From Isoetes taiwanensis (taxonomy: Eukaryota > Streptophyta > Lycopodiopsida > Isoetales > Isoetaceae), in the NCBI GenBank assembly GCA_021234155.1, contig JAJEKV010000003.1, forward strand, positions 33,403,166 through 33,467,165: a DNA stretch of 64,000 nt. Direction: 5' to 3'. Positions within the stretch are counted from its first letter, which is position 1. Each line of letters starts with the position of its first letter. Below the pieces are notes generated by a model, which did no database searches, had not been told where the DNA came from, and saw nothing but the letters and a program-made list of their open reading frames with translations. Of this stretch, positions 23,003 to 34,060 are shown in pieces. A program made the position numbers and the translations under genes.

Positions 23003-24200
23003 TGTAACAATTGTGTATAATGTGTTAATTTAATCGCTTTTAAACTTTTACATTTCTTATGATAATGCTCATAAGCAATTGTATTATCTTGATTTCTTCT
23101 ACGATCTCAAACAAGGTATTGGTTTTTACTTGGCGCAAAAACCTATCATATACTTTATCATGACATATACTTTATCGTTGATGGGTGCTCTAGTGAATTC
23201 CCAGCCATTAGATAGGGGAATATTCTGAGGGATATGCCCTCTAGTGCGATCCCATCCCTACACCTCATCGGGAGATGGGGTCAAACGCTGATGTGGCTCT
23301 ATTCCTAAGGAGCAGTTGACATCCATTGCAAAGGATTTTGATGTCATTTGACTTCAAAATAGCAATTGTGACATGCTACGCACTATTGGAGCCACTAAAG
23401 CAGGAGCGGATCATGCTTCTAAATTAGTAGGCAGCAGGAGGATAAGATAAGGATTCTATCTTGGCGGCTGATGCGTCCATCCACCTGGTTGATAGTGCCT
23501 TCCTTAGAAACATGGCTGCAGCTGCAAACAAAATGAAGCAACAGACAACAGACTTGGGGATTTGAACCCCCTAGCTCCAAGCAGTCTGCCCATAACTTTT
23601 ACAGTTAATCTGGTTTACAACAATGAGAAGCATTCTTACCTGTAATCCATATACAGTTTCCACATCCTTCTTTATATTCTATCAATGCTTTCGTTCATAA
23701 ACAATCCACTGCCACAGAGTCTGCTTTCCCGAAATGAATGAAGCTTTTTAAAACTGAATCATACGATTTCCTTTCAACATGCTTTGCTTGCAGACCATAT
23801 GCTTCTCGGTAGTGTATAGCAGCGAACAAATGAAAAATGAAGGGAGCTATTCAAAACAGGAATAAGGCCTAAGGGAAACATCATATTCATGCCATCGCCC
23901 CACCTTATGGACATCTCGGCCGCCCCCCTGGATTTGGTGTCTGCTCCAGCATCGGATCCAGCCGGAGCCGCATCTGCTCCTACCTAACCTAACCTAAACC
24001 TAAACCTAACCTAAGTACTAAATCTAACCCAATGAAATAAACTATGAAATCGTAAAGATTCCTTTAGGCCCTATTTATATACATATTTTTCTACAATACA
24101 CCCCATTTACCATTGAAACCTTATGTTATAAACATACCGTTTCATGAACTAGCAAACCTTATCAATCAATCACTTTTCATATTGTGGAAACATAGGAAAG
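23003..24200. other. No gene seen; short telomere-like tract
   Basis: About 23979-24013 carries a run of CCTAA and CCTAAA units, similar to but less regular than the plant telomere repeat CCCTAAA. Near 23555 the string GGGGATTTGAACCCC looks like a reversed tRNA T arm, but no cloverleaf can be built around it. No protein is recognisable. Confidence 0.4.
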
Positions 24201-24324
24201 CTTTTCCAGTTTGTACTAGACACAATAGGGAAACTGGAATGCCAATATAACTTGGTTGGATTCCATAATTGATCTTTTAAAACTGAGTAATTTCAGAAAG
24301 AATTATTTGCATATTCTTAATTAC

Positions 24325-24392
24325 TGAATCAACTAAATTTAAATTGGTATTGCCCAGATTTGAACTGGAGACCTTCAGTGTGTGAGACTGAC
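24325..24392 (-). pseudogene. tRNA-Val 3'-half pseudogene
   Basis: On the minus strand, GTCAGTCTCACACACTGAAG, the T arm CCAGTTCAAATCTGG and a mutated acceptor 3' strand (CAATACC) match the tRNA-Val(CAC) gene from the anticodon stem to the end. The 5' half is missing, so it cannot give a tRNA. It arose with the inverted duplication at 24202-24739. Confidence 0.85.
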
Positions 24393-24520
24393 ATACCTCA
24401 ATTGGAGAATAGGCCAATGTATTGAAGACAAAACCCAGCAATTTCAGTACCATTATGCGCCAAATTCGAGTTGCTCTCATGATATATGTAAAGAGTATTA
24501 GCTGTTTTTACTTTTGCAAT

Positions 24521-24594
24521 GGTTTTGTGGTGTAGTTGGCTATCACGTCAGTCTCACACACTGAAGGTCTCCAGTTCAAATCTGGGCAAAACCA
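24521..24594 (+). tRNA. tRNA-Val (anticodon CAC)
   Basis: This 74-nt gene has acceptor stem GGTTTTG fully paired to CAAAACC, D arm GTGTAGTTGGCTATCAC, anticodon loop CTCACAC (anticodon CAC, codon GUG) and T arm CCAGTTCAAATCTGG. Relative to the AAC gene 1.5 kb upstream, the changes keep pairing (T-G in the acceptor is now T-A; CCGG/CCGG in the T stem is now CCAG/CTGG). It has a CAA start motif at about -3. No T-run lies close downstream. Confidence 0.93.
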
Positions 24595-24817
24595 ATTCAA
24601 ATTTAGTTGATTCAATAATAATTAAGAATATGCAAATAATTCTTTCTGAAATCACTCAGTTTTAAAAGATCAATTATGGAATCCAACCAAGTTATATTGG
24701 CATTCCAGTTCCCTATTGTGTCTAGTACAAACTGGAAAATGAAGGAGGTCAGAGCCAAACTTTTCCAGGATAAAGATAACAGAACTTTACAGGAGCAGGA
24801 AACAGGAGCAGGAAGCA

Positions 24818-26478
24818 GTGCTGGAGAATAAGGTTAAAGGAATTGAGGAAGAGGAGGCTAGAATTCTCTCAATGAAAAGTAGATGTAAATACATTAACCA
24901 TATGGATAAGGGCAGCTCTGCCTATTTATTTAGGGCAGCTAAAAACAGAGTCTGCAATAATGGTATAAACAAGGTAAAGGTTGAGGATGATACATACTTG
25001 GATAAACAAAAGGACATTGAGAACTATTTTCACAAGGAATACACTAAGCTCTTTGCTGAGCAGCAGATCCAGGAGGGAGACCTTCAAGACTTTTTTAAAG
25101 ACATCCCCTCCACTCAATTGGATGATACAGATATGGAACTATTGGCCATACCCATGGAAAGGGAGATTTGGGATACTTTAAAATCCATAGATATTTTAGG
25201 TAACTTCCTAAATACACCCAACTTTGATGCAGAAAAGGAGTTGAAAGAAGGGCAGGAAAACTACGGCAAGCTCAACAAGGAGCAGAAGCACATAACTGAT
25301 ATTATCCTAGATGCAATCAACCAGCATCAGGTCCCATGTATCAATGTGGACGGCCCGGGAGGCACGGGCAAGACGTTCCTCTTCAATAGTCTGATAAGCA
25401 TACTAAGAGGATATGGCGTCGGCGTTGTATCAGTGGCTTGGACAGGCATTGCCAGCCTTCTCTTGAAGGGAGCACAAACAGTCCATTTGACGTTCAAGTT
25501 ACCACTTAACCTCACACAAGAGGCAACCTCTGCACTGCGTGCAACAAGCCAACAAGCAGAGGTACTTAGAAAGGCAAGCATCATAGTTTGGGACGAAATG
25601 GGGATGACACACACGCAGGCACTCACTGCTGTCGACAGGGTTCTGCGCGAGATACGACAAGATGACAGGCCATTTGGGGGAATGATAATGCTCACAGGTG
25701 GCGATTTCCGACAGCAGTTGCCCGTGGTCAAGCGTGCAACAAGGACGGAGGTCATCTCAAAGTGTGTCAAGAGGAACCCATTGTGGACTAACTTCAAAAC
25801 ACACATGCTGACACAAAACATGCGAGTCGAAAAAGATGAACAAATCTTCTCAAATTGGCTCCTACGTCTCGGTAATGGGGGAGCATATGAACAATGACCC
25901 AAAGCTCGATCGCGACTTGGTTGAGATACCTGAAGAATGCATTGTGGAAGAGGACTTGATTGACAGCATCTTCGGCAAGGAAATAACGGAGGCAAATGTG
26001 TACCTGTTGTATGACAAGGCTATCTTGACACCAAAGAATGAAGACACGCTGAGGATCAACAATAAGGTGCTTCTAAGGTTGAATGGACAACTCCATACGT
26101 ATACGAGCATAAATGCGCTCGTATATGTATGGACAACTCCATACGTATACGAGCATAGATGCAGAAGGCGAAGATGCTACAAGGGACTTTCCAATCGAGT
26201 TCATCAACCACCTGACCCCTTCTGGCATGCCACCACATCAGGTGCACATCAAGGACGGTGCCATCATCATCTCAGAAACATGAATCCAAAGGCCGGTCTC
26301 TGCAATGGCACCCACCTCCGCGTCATCAAAGCGCACCCAAGAATCATAGATGCGAGAGATAATCACAGGTACCTACAAAGGAATAAGGGTCCTCCTACCA
26401 AGGATTACCCTGGAGCCATCAGATAGCGATCTCCTCCCCTTCAAACGAAGGCAGTTCCCCGTGCGACTCGCATTCTCT
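24818..26478 (+). pseudogene. LINE ORF2 segment fused in frame to Helitron PIF1 helicase
   Basis: The first frame, 24818-25897, encodes 359 residues. Residues 1 to about 124 (SRCKYINHMDKGSSAYLFRA; LDKQKDIENYFHKEYTKLFA) match the linker between endonuclease and RT in LINE ORF2. From about residue 150 it is PIF1-like helicase of Helitron RepHel: LNKEQKHI, Walker A GPGGTGKT (179-186), Walker B WDE (258-260), GGDFRQQLPV (294-303). Helicase sequence continues in other frames: DLVEIPEECIVEEDLI (from 25916), LTPSGMPPHQVH (near 26207), NPKAGLCNGTHLRVI (near 26284), PRITLEPSDSDLLPFKRRQF (to about 26470), then FPVRLAF and stop of homology. At least three frameshifts and a 46-bp duplication (about 26083-26157) inactivate it. 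Rep/HUH sequence is absent. Confidence 0.85.
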
Positions 26479-26479
26479 T

Positions 26480-27121
26480 CTTTCTCCATAGCATGCTCGA
26501 CTGCTTCCTTGCATACAAGCTCCAACTTGTTTACCTAGCAGTTATTTTTTTTGCATCCATATCCCTAAAGGTCTTTCCATTTTCATCAGCGCATCTTCAT
26601 TTCCATGCTTCTGCTTTGGTCTCCTACTCCTCACCCACCCATTCTCGTTGCTTAGTGTTGATTTGTTGGATTTTCTGGGAGAACTTAGTGTCATTCCATG
26701 CTTTTTCCTCATCGATCTAACTATTTCATTTACCTATCCTGATTGTTTGGTTGTCCTTTACTCATTTGATGCCTAGTGTGTGGGAGGGGCCCTCGTGCCA
26801 CTGGACTTGGTAGTGACTTATGGCCCTTGTGCCAGCTTCTTGTTATGAGATTGTGGACTCTTGGCCCTCGTGCCAGTGTTGGTAGGCCCTCGTGCCAGTG
26901 TTGGAAAACCCTCGTGTCTTGTGCTTTGGACTACTTGGAGTATGTTTTAAAATTATCATTTATGGAGAGGCGCGGTCTGCCATGATAGTTTGAAGTATGG
27001 TTTCAAAGGTTTTCGACTTGCCTACTAGTGGAGAAGAGCATGTACTTGCATGTTTTATCTTGATCAGATTTGTTCAGATGTCATTGTATCTATACATTTT
27101 AGAGCCCTATGGGTTAGTGTC
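26480..27121. other. Unassigned; GGCCCTCGTGCCAG motif repeats
   Basis: Between 26785 and 26920 the motif GGCCCTCGTGCCAG or a close variant occurs five times at irregular spacing. The 75-, 69- and 139-residue frames here show no family features. A helicase end or Helitron 3' terminus could lie in this region, but I do not see a clear hairpin plus CTRR. Confidence 0.4.
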
Positions 27122-27190
27122 ACTATTATGGTCAGGGTTTTTCCTGAAAAGTTCGAAAGAGGGAGGTTTTTTAATCCCGGTCATAATAGT
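27122..27190 (+). repeat. Conserved-core hairpin, copy D
   Basis: ACTATTATG (27122-27130) pairs perfectly with CATAATAGT (27182-27190). The 51-nt interior contains AGGGTTTTTCCTGAAAAG and GAGGTTTTTTAATCCCGG. No LINE frame is visible next to it, unlike copies A and E. Confidence 0.75.
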
Positions 27191-27970
27191 TTCACTGATC
27201 TTTGACAAGCATTGGATTTTGGTTATTGGTTTAGTGGAGATGCTTAGATGTGGCTTTTCTTTTAGTTTGTCTCCTATTTCCTCTCTCCCTATGTGTTGCA
27301 TATCTGGTTTTTTACAATTGAATTTATTTTCGCATAATGATAAGAGGATAATATACATTTCATTCTCCAAACATTCATTCTCCAACCAACAAATACTGGA
27401 TGACCATTTCAAATAAATGAAGAGAAGGAAAAAAGAAAAGGCATGTCGGAGAGACTTTTAAATTTCAAGGCGAGAAAAATGAGCATTTGGATGGCGCAGG
27501 ACATAACTACCATATACAAAAGGTAAGGTTTTGTATTTGCATGTATTTGACGATTTTGGGCAGATTGTTGTTGAAAGTGTGTTGCATATTGAATTTGGAA
27601 CATGAAATTGTGCTATAGCAAGAATTATGTGGCTTGAACACAGCTCCATCTTGGGTGTAACACAATTTGCACGGGCTGCATAAAAACCATATCACGTCAC
27701 TTCCAGTACCTACAACTACTTTGGTGTTTCTAACTGAAGCTCCATTGTGTATGCTCCATGTCTAGAGGCAACTGGTGCTTTTAACTCATACAATGTTCTT
27801 TATGACATATGAGACATATTAAAAGGTGGTTCACATTTGAAGTGCCCATTCTCACAACTAGAACAATTTTTTCAACAGAGAAGATGTATTTTTATTAGGT
27901 TGAATCATGTTATGTCAATTTGTCTTCCTTTCCAAGGATTCTCTCATTTTTCGCTACACCATGCCTATCA

Positions 27971-28628
27971 AATACTGTGGACATGGAGCTCACTTCCCCC
28001 ACCGAAGGTTAGGGTGCTTCTGTGGCAGGTGGTGCACCGCTGTATCAGGGTGAATGCCCTTGTGTGTCAATTTAGATCGGGTGTGAGCCCTCTCTGCCCT
28101 TGTTGTGGCCTTCATCGTGAGGGCCCGGAGCATTATGCGGTTTTATGCCCTCACTTGCGCCGCTTTGGGATTTGGTCGGGGCTCTATTTGGGTGAGATTG
28201 ACTAGCGGCGATTCTTTGCTTCATGTGTATCTGGTGCTTGGCGGTCTTGCGGCGGCAAACTTATCTGTCGTGGCTTGGTTGATGTGGCTGATTTGGAAGC
28301 GGCGGTTGTGGATCTTTAGGGGGATTCAGCGACTGCGGCCTCTCGATTCTCGACTTCGGTACAAGCTATTTCAAAGCTTTACGGTGTTCCCGGATTAGTA
28401 GAAGCGGAAGTTTGCCATTTGGCGGGACTTCTTGGGTGTTGTAGAAGGTGATGGTCGGTTTTATGCAGTGATGGAGTTGCGGTTTTTTACGTGAGTTTGT
28501 TATGGAGTGTCCGGTATCATTGTCTCTTTAGGCGTTCTCCTTCCTCCTCACTTGCTTCGTAATATTACCATTCTTTTAATATATTGATGACACAGTTCTT
28601 CAAAAAAAAAAAAAAAAAATACTGTGGA
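27971..28628 (+). mobile_element. Short 5'-truncated L1 insertion with poly(A) and 11-bp TSD
   Basis: AATACTGTGGA at 27971-27981 is repeated at 28618-28628. Between them, a 636-bp insert begins inside the reverse-transcriptase zinc-binding region and ends in 18 A (28602-28619). The protein reads WSSLPPPKVRVLLWQVVHRC, then CPCCGLHREGPEHYAVLCPH (27982-28205), and in another frame WLMWLIWKRRLWIFRG (near 28275-28320). This is the zf-RVT region found at the end of plant L1 ORF2 proteins. Together these are classic signs of target-primed reverse transcription with early stop. It belongs to a poly(A)-tailed lineage distinct from the (ATTCT)n and (ATTTC)n LINEs in this window. Confidence 0.9.
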
Positions 28629-28980
28629 TACGGCAAAGGTCTTGTGGCATAATTTTGCAGGTATAAAAATTTGCCCAAATTGGGAACACTATTCTCAGAA
28701 TGGGAATGTATACCATGGAACTTAGCCACATGGTCCTCAAATAGGTCGAATCTTCTTTTACAAGTTCCTTTTTTATTTGGAAACTTTAACGTCCATTGAC
28801 ACTTGAATTTGATTACATTAATAATTGTCATGTTCAATTTAAAACACTAGATAGAAAAATGATCTATTGAGCAATTATCACTATTGAATTGCAAATGTAG
28901 ATGTTGGAGATAAGGCGTGAATTTGGTTACTCATTGTCACATGCAATTAAAAATATAAAAATATTCTATCACAACCACCA

Positions 28981-31317
28981 TTATTATTGAATTGCAAATG
29001 TAAGTGTTGTGGGATGGATGCTTCCTTATACTATGGAAAATTCTTTGTTGCATATGTTGCATCTGTTAAATTGCTAATGGAAGTTAGTCAATCCTTCAAG
29101 TCGGGCTCTAGCTTTTGCAAAAGACTGGCAGCAAGCCTGACTTTCACACCAGTTATCTCTCACAATGTCAGTCACAATATTCCAAACTCGAACATACATA
29201 ATCATTAAGTAAATAGGCATTGCAGTATCAAATCTTAGACGTTAATAATGGGTCCAATCCCGCTGGTTTAGAACCAAAGAAATCTTCTCGGTGGCCTTGG
29301 CCACTGAGATAAATTTCTTGTACAAATAATGCAATGTGTTTATTTTTATAAAGGAATGTCTCCCTGCAAGGTAAATCAAAGAGTTGGATATGAAGATATT
29401 GACATCACCCTTCAATAGGTTAAAATCCAAATGGATTTAAATTTGTTATATAGTGTATGATTTGGATTAAAACTTCTCTTTTGATTCTAAACATTATAAT
29501 TTCATCTAACTATCACAATTCATATACAAGAAAGGACACACCTTTCTAATATTAATAAACTCTGGCTTGGCTAGCCCAGTTGGTTCATGAATCCTACAAT
29601 GGTCAATCCAACAACCGCCCTTTAGTGTAGTAATGTTAGAAACCTTTTCTAGTAGTCTTTATATTATAATGTTACTATATCGTGGATGAAGCCCTAATTT
29701 GGATGGCTAAGATCCTCTGATTGTCTCTGAAGGTCGAGATTTATTGCACGACCTTCCACCACCTTGATTGGTCATGCTTGTCTATTAAGGGAAAGAGAAA
29801 AGGAAATTGGGAGAGGAAAGGGGGAAAGCGAAGGGCAAAAAGGCACAAGGAAAAGGGGAAGAGGGAAAGAGGAAAAGGGAAGGAAAACAGGACATTGGGA
29901 GAAGAGGGAAAGGGTGAGGAATGAGAAAAGGTAAGAAGAAAATGACATGGGAAAAGGGAAAGGGAAAGAGAAGGGAAAGGGGAGGAGGGGAGGGGGGGGA
30001 GGGGAGGAAGGAAAAGGGTGAGAGGGGAAGGGTGGGGAAAGGAGCAAAAGGAGTAGAGGAAAAGGGTGAGGAGAATAGAAGGGAAAAAGGGCATGAAAAG
30101 GCAAAGGGAACGGGAAAGGAAAATGAAAAAATGCATGAATAAAGGGGGATGAGGGAAAGAAAAAATTATTATTGAATAGCAAATGTAAGTGTTGTGGGAT
30201 GTATGCTTCCTTATACTATGGAAAATTCTTTGTTGCATATGTTGCATCATTAAATTGCTAATGGAAGTTAGTCAATCCTTCAAATTAGGGCTCTAGCTTT
30301 TGCAAAAGACTGGCAGCAAGCCTGACTTTCACACCAGTTATCTCTCACAATGTCAGTCACAATAATCCAAACTCGAACATAATTAATTATTAAGTAAATA
30401 GGCATTGCAGTATCAAATCTTAGACGTTAATAATGGGTCCAATCCCGCTGGTTTAGAACCAAAGAAATCTTCTCGGTGGCCTTGGCCACTGAGATAAATT
30501 TCTTGCACAAATAATGCAATGTGTTTATTTTTATAAAGGAATGTCTCCCTGCAAGGTAAATCAAAGAGTTGGATATGAAGATATTGACATCACCCTTCCA
30601 TAGGTTAAAATCCAAATGGATTTAAATTTGTTATATAGTGTATGATTTGGATTAAAACTTCTCTTTTGATTCTAAACATTATAGTTTCATCTAACTATCA
30701 CAATTCATATACAAGAAAGGACACACCTTTCTAATATTAATAAACTCTGGCTTGGCTAGCCCAGTTGGTTCATGAATCCTACAATGGTCAATCCAACAAC
30801 CGCCCTTTAGTGTAGTAATGTTAGAAACCTTGTAGTACTATATCGTGGATGAAGCCCTAATTTGGATGGCTAAGATCCTCTGATTGTGTCTGAAGGTCGA
30901 GATTTATTGCACGACCTTCCACCACCTTGATTGGTCATGCTTGTCTATTAAGGGAAAGAGAAAAGGAAATTGGGAGAGGAAAGGGGGAAAGCGAAGGGCA
31001 AAAAGGCACAAGGAAAAAAGAAAGAGGGAAAGAGGAAAAGGGAAGGAAAACGGGACATTGGGGAGAAGAGGGAAAGGGTGAGGAATGAGAAAAGGTAAGA
31101 AGAAAATGACATGGGAAAAGGGAAAGGGAAAGAGAAGGGAAAGGAAAAATGGAAGGCGCAAGGAAAAGAGTGAGAGGGGAAGGGTGGGGAAAGGAGAAAA
31201 AGGGGTAGAGGAAAAGGGTGAGGAGAATAGAAGGGAAAAAGGGCATGAAAAGAAAAAGGGAACGGGAAAGGAAAAGGAAAAAAGGCATGAATAAAGGGGG
31301 ATGAGGGAAAGAAAAAA
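28981..31317. repeat. Tandem duplication, unit about 1.18 kb
   Basis: Copy 1 (28981-30165) and copy 2 (30166-31317) both start with TTATTATTGAAT and run in parallel through the same unique sequence (for example GACTGGCAGCAAGCCTGAC and CTTGGCTAGCCCAGTTGG) into a purine tract. Few substitutions separate them, apart from indels in the purine tract and near 29650/30830. No gene is recognised. The 60-70 residue frames are paired only because the DNA is duplicated. Confidence 0.9.
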
Positions 31318-31735
31318 TGGAAGGCGAAATGGGCACAGAGAAAAAAGGGAAGGGGGAAAGGGCAAGCAAAGGGAACAGGAAAAATAGAAATGGAAAAAAG
31401 GAAAAGGTGAGGAAATGGGAAAAAAAAAGGGGAAAAGAGGAGAAAGGGAAAATAAAGGGAGGAGGAAAGGGCACGCGGAAAAGAGGAGGAGGAAAAGGTG
31501 AGCAAGAAAAAGGGAAGAGGAAAAATAGAAAGGGAAAGAGAAATGAAAAGGAAAGGAAAAAAAGACACAGGGAAAAGGGAAAGGGTGGGGAGAGAATGAA
31601 AAGGGAAAGGGGAAAAGGAAAGGAAGAGGAGGTCGAGGGAGTGAAAAAAGGGAATGCTCAGAGAAAACAAGGAAAAGGGGAAAGAAAAAAGGAAAAGCGG
31701 GGTAGATCAAAAGGCAAAAAAAAGGAAAAATGGTG
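29785..31735. repeat. Long polypurine tracts (GGGAAA/GGAAAAG)
   Basis: Two nearly pure G/A stretches, about 29785-30145 and 30950-31735, consist of irregular GGGAAAGG-like units. They produce long spurious frames rich in Lys/Gly/Glu (plus) or Phe/Pro/Ser/Leu (minus). Polypurine-polypyrimidine mirror stretches of this kind can form triplex DNA. Confidence 0.85.
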
Positions 31736-31800
31736 TCGAATGCACAAAAACCTCATATAGTCCATGGGTTTGGTTTCTAGTACACATAATGAAAGTAGTA

Positions 31801-31955
31801 GCCCAGAGGCAAACACAATTCATATGCTAATCTCATATAATTTTGAAGATACAATGCTACAACTTGGTACAATAGTGGCCCAGAGGCAAACACAATTCAA
31901 GAATATGCTAATCTCATATATTTTTGTAGATACAATGCTACAACTTGGTACAATC
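31801..31955. repeat. ~77-bp tandem duplication over the protease 3' end
   Basis: 31801-31874 and 31878-31955 both run from GCCCAGAGGCAAACACAATT to GCTACAACTTGGTACAAT. The second copy includes the last codons of the aspartic protease. Confidence 0.85.
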
Positions 31956-33252
31956 TGACTCCACAAAGGAGACTTTCTTCCCTTTGGCATCAAATGTCAT
32001 AAGATGATTTTGTTGCATGATGTTTCCTATGACACCAAGATTGTCCTCACCAGGCAAAATTAGCAGGCAACAATTGAGAACCTTCAAATCGAGCATAATT
32101 TTCTGGTGAGGGATGAAATGAAGCTCCTTTGAATTGAAAGCTCCGGGATGGAATGTTTACATTAGGTGTGTCTAAAACATCAAAGCATGCTTTATATTTA
32201 TGGCCAGAATCGATATAATAATCATTGTTGACATTGCTGACAACTGAGTCTGGCAAGGCATCAATAAATGCATCTACTACAGCATTGAATACAGGAGGGC
32301 TTAATAAAGTGAATGATGTACCTGAGTCAAAGATAGTACCTTCTTCTCCAATTTCTCCAGCATTAAGATCTAAAGAGGCATTACATCTTGAAATCAATGT
32401 ATTACCAACAGTCATACTTTCAAGCTGGACTGAATAGAATGATGACTCGTCAAGGATAGAAATGGAATGACTTTTGGTCGTTGAGAAGGGTAAGTTGCCC
32501 CCAAGAAACAAAATGCTGTGTGCATCATGGGAATAATGAGTGAGGCAATAAGAGAACTTTCCATCAAGGAATGGAAGTTGTGAGATGAGAGAAGTAGGTT
32601 CACGATTTAATCCAATCAAGCCACTAGCATTCTGAAAATCTCCTACTAGTTTATGTGCGCACCCGATATTTATCTTGGAAGTTCGAGTTAGACCCAAAGA
32701 GGAACTGAGGGTGAGGTTTTCCTTGGCAAGTTCCCCAATGCTGTAAGACCAGTCTCCGTACTCATACTTATATACGCAAGAGTTATGAGACATATTGTAA
32801 TGGTCATTAGTAGGACAAGAGGAGCTTGGGAAAGATTTACATGTAGGGGAATTGCAAGAGATAGAGGAAAAGGAAGTAGATTTAGAAGGATTCAACATAG
32901 AGGAAGGGCAAGGACTACAATGCATATGTTTATTGTTGCAATACACCCAAACCAAATCACTTCCTGTATCAATGATCGTTGTGAAGTTTATAGGTGGAGT
33001 ACCCAATTGCAACACCATGCGATAATCAACTAGACTACTATAAAGTGTGCTTTGATATATATCATGTGGCCGCTTTGTTCTAGTCATGATGGCTTTCCAT
33101 CTTTGCGTGCTTCTTATGGCTCCAATAGCTAGCTTCTCTGATATGGATTTACCCGCATCCACGTGATGCAATATTTGTCTATATACATCAGCTTGTGCTA
33201 CTTGTCCAATCATTATCACCGCGAGTAAGATAAAAAAACCATATATGCCCAT
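31938..33252 (-). CDS. Aspartic protease, A1 family (nepenthesin-like), C-terminal frameshift
   Basis: The open frame 33252-32047 encodes 401 residues. It begins with a likely signal peptide (MGIYGFFILLAVIMIGQVAQ), so the enzyme should enter the secretory pathway. It has the first catalytic motif DTGSDLVW (D95), a Cys-rich plant-type insert (CSPCPSSM...CNSPTC...CVYKYEYGD), and the second catalytic motif DSGTSFTLL (D309). The frame stops after ANFAW, but the next frame reads LLILPGEDNLGVIGNIMQQN and FDAKGKKVSFVESDC to a TAG at 31938-31940, exactly the expected family C terminus. A one-base shift near 32070-32080 separates them, either a sequencing error or a real mutation. A TATATAAGG box lies about 45 nt upstream of the ATG (33295-33303). 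No introns are needed. Such enzymes hydrolyse peptide bonds at acid pH in the apoplast or vacuole; the substrate is unknown. Confidence 0.85.
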
Positions 33253-33294
33253 GACTCACGACTGTTGTATATTACCACTAGGCTAATAGTATTC

Positions 33295-33304
33295 CTTATA
33301 TATT
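33295..33304 (-). promoter_or_regulatory. TATA box of the aspartic protease gene
   Basis: On the minus strand AATATATAAGG lies about 45 nt before the ATG, which predicts a short 5' leader of roughly 15-20 nt. Confidence 0.5.
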
Positions 33305-34060
33305 CTTTTTCCTAGGCTATTATGGGCTTTTAGGTTTACTTTTCGTACCCCTTTGTAGAAGGCTTCTTCCGGGCGTCCTTCCGCTAGGCATTTTGCTGTA
33401 AGTGTTGTTGCATCCTCTGACATTCTAGATCAGATTCGTGTGCAGGTTTTGGAAGTTATTGGCTACTCATGCTTCAGAAGTATCAATAGTTTCAAACTAG
33501 TATCATCTGATTTTCTGGCCCTCGCATTGCATATTAAATGACTCTTGGAGCTTCTTCCTAGTTATGATATAATCGAAACTTCGATCTACCTGATGCATCG
33601 ATCTACCAGAGGGTTCGCTCCAAGCATGGCAGAGCCAGATGTCGGGTTGCTGGTTAGGCTTCTACGAGACTGTAGCCAGCAACGATTCAATGGCAAATAC
33701 ACAAAGATTACTCAAAATCATTTTAGCATGGCGGCAGAGCCATGTGGCAACCTGGAATGATTTATACTATGATATTAACAGCCGGTGCTGCCTCTCAGAG
33801 CATCTCTATGAAACTGGCACAAGTGATTCTGCCCTAGACTGCAGATGCAAGCCGAGAATGGGTCTGATTCGTGTTTTTCGGATCTGCTATAACCTATTGC
33901 TTGGGTTGGAGACGTCTGATACAAATTCAGGTGATCTCACCGAAATATTGTAGAAGATATGATTCAAACTTCCCTGGCAAAGCACAGATCCAGCTATGTG
34001 ATAACTTCATTTTTGCATGCTTGGATGTACTTGAACGATGCATCTATTCATGTCGCAATG
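33305..34060. other. No gene seen
   Basis: Frames of 70-100 residues are present (for example 33639-33953) but lack family motifs or support from the other reading frames. Confidence 0.35.

Larger units (their letters stand above)
24202..24739. repeat. ~190-bp inverted duplication containing tRNA-Val(CAC)
   Basis: The left arm 24202-24392 is close to the reverse complement of the right arm 24547-24739 (small differences only). The 154-bp spacer holds the 5' half of the tRNA. The left arm therefore carries only the 3' part of tRNA-Val, from the anticodon stem onward, pointing left. The right arm ends directly where the LINE/Helitron chimera begins. Confidence 0.85.

Noticed and set aside
23545-23605. 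A third tRNA on the minus strand
   Set aside because: Only a T-arm-like GGGGTTCAAATCCCC is present; no matching acceptor, D or anticodon stems were found.
23976-24013. Interstitial telomere
   Set aside because: The run is short (about 38 bp) and mixes CCTAA and CCTAAA units; it is not the perfect CCCTAAA array expected of a telomere relic.
29741-31760. Frames of up to 268 residues rich in Phe/Pro/Ser or Lys/Gly/Glu
   Set aside because: They span purine-only DNA, which lacks stop codons by composition; no domain is visible.
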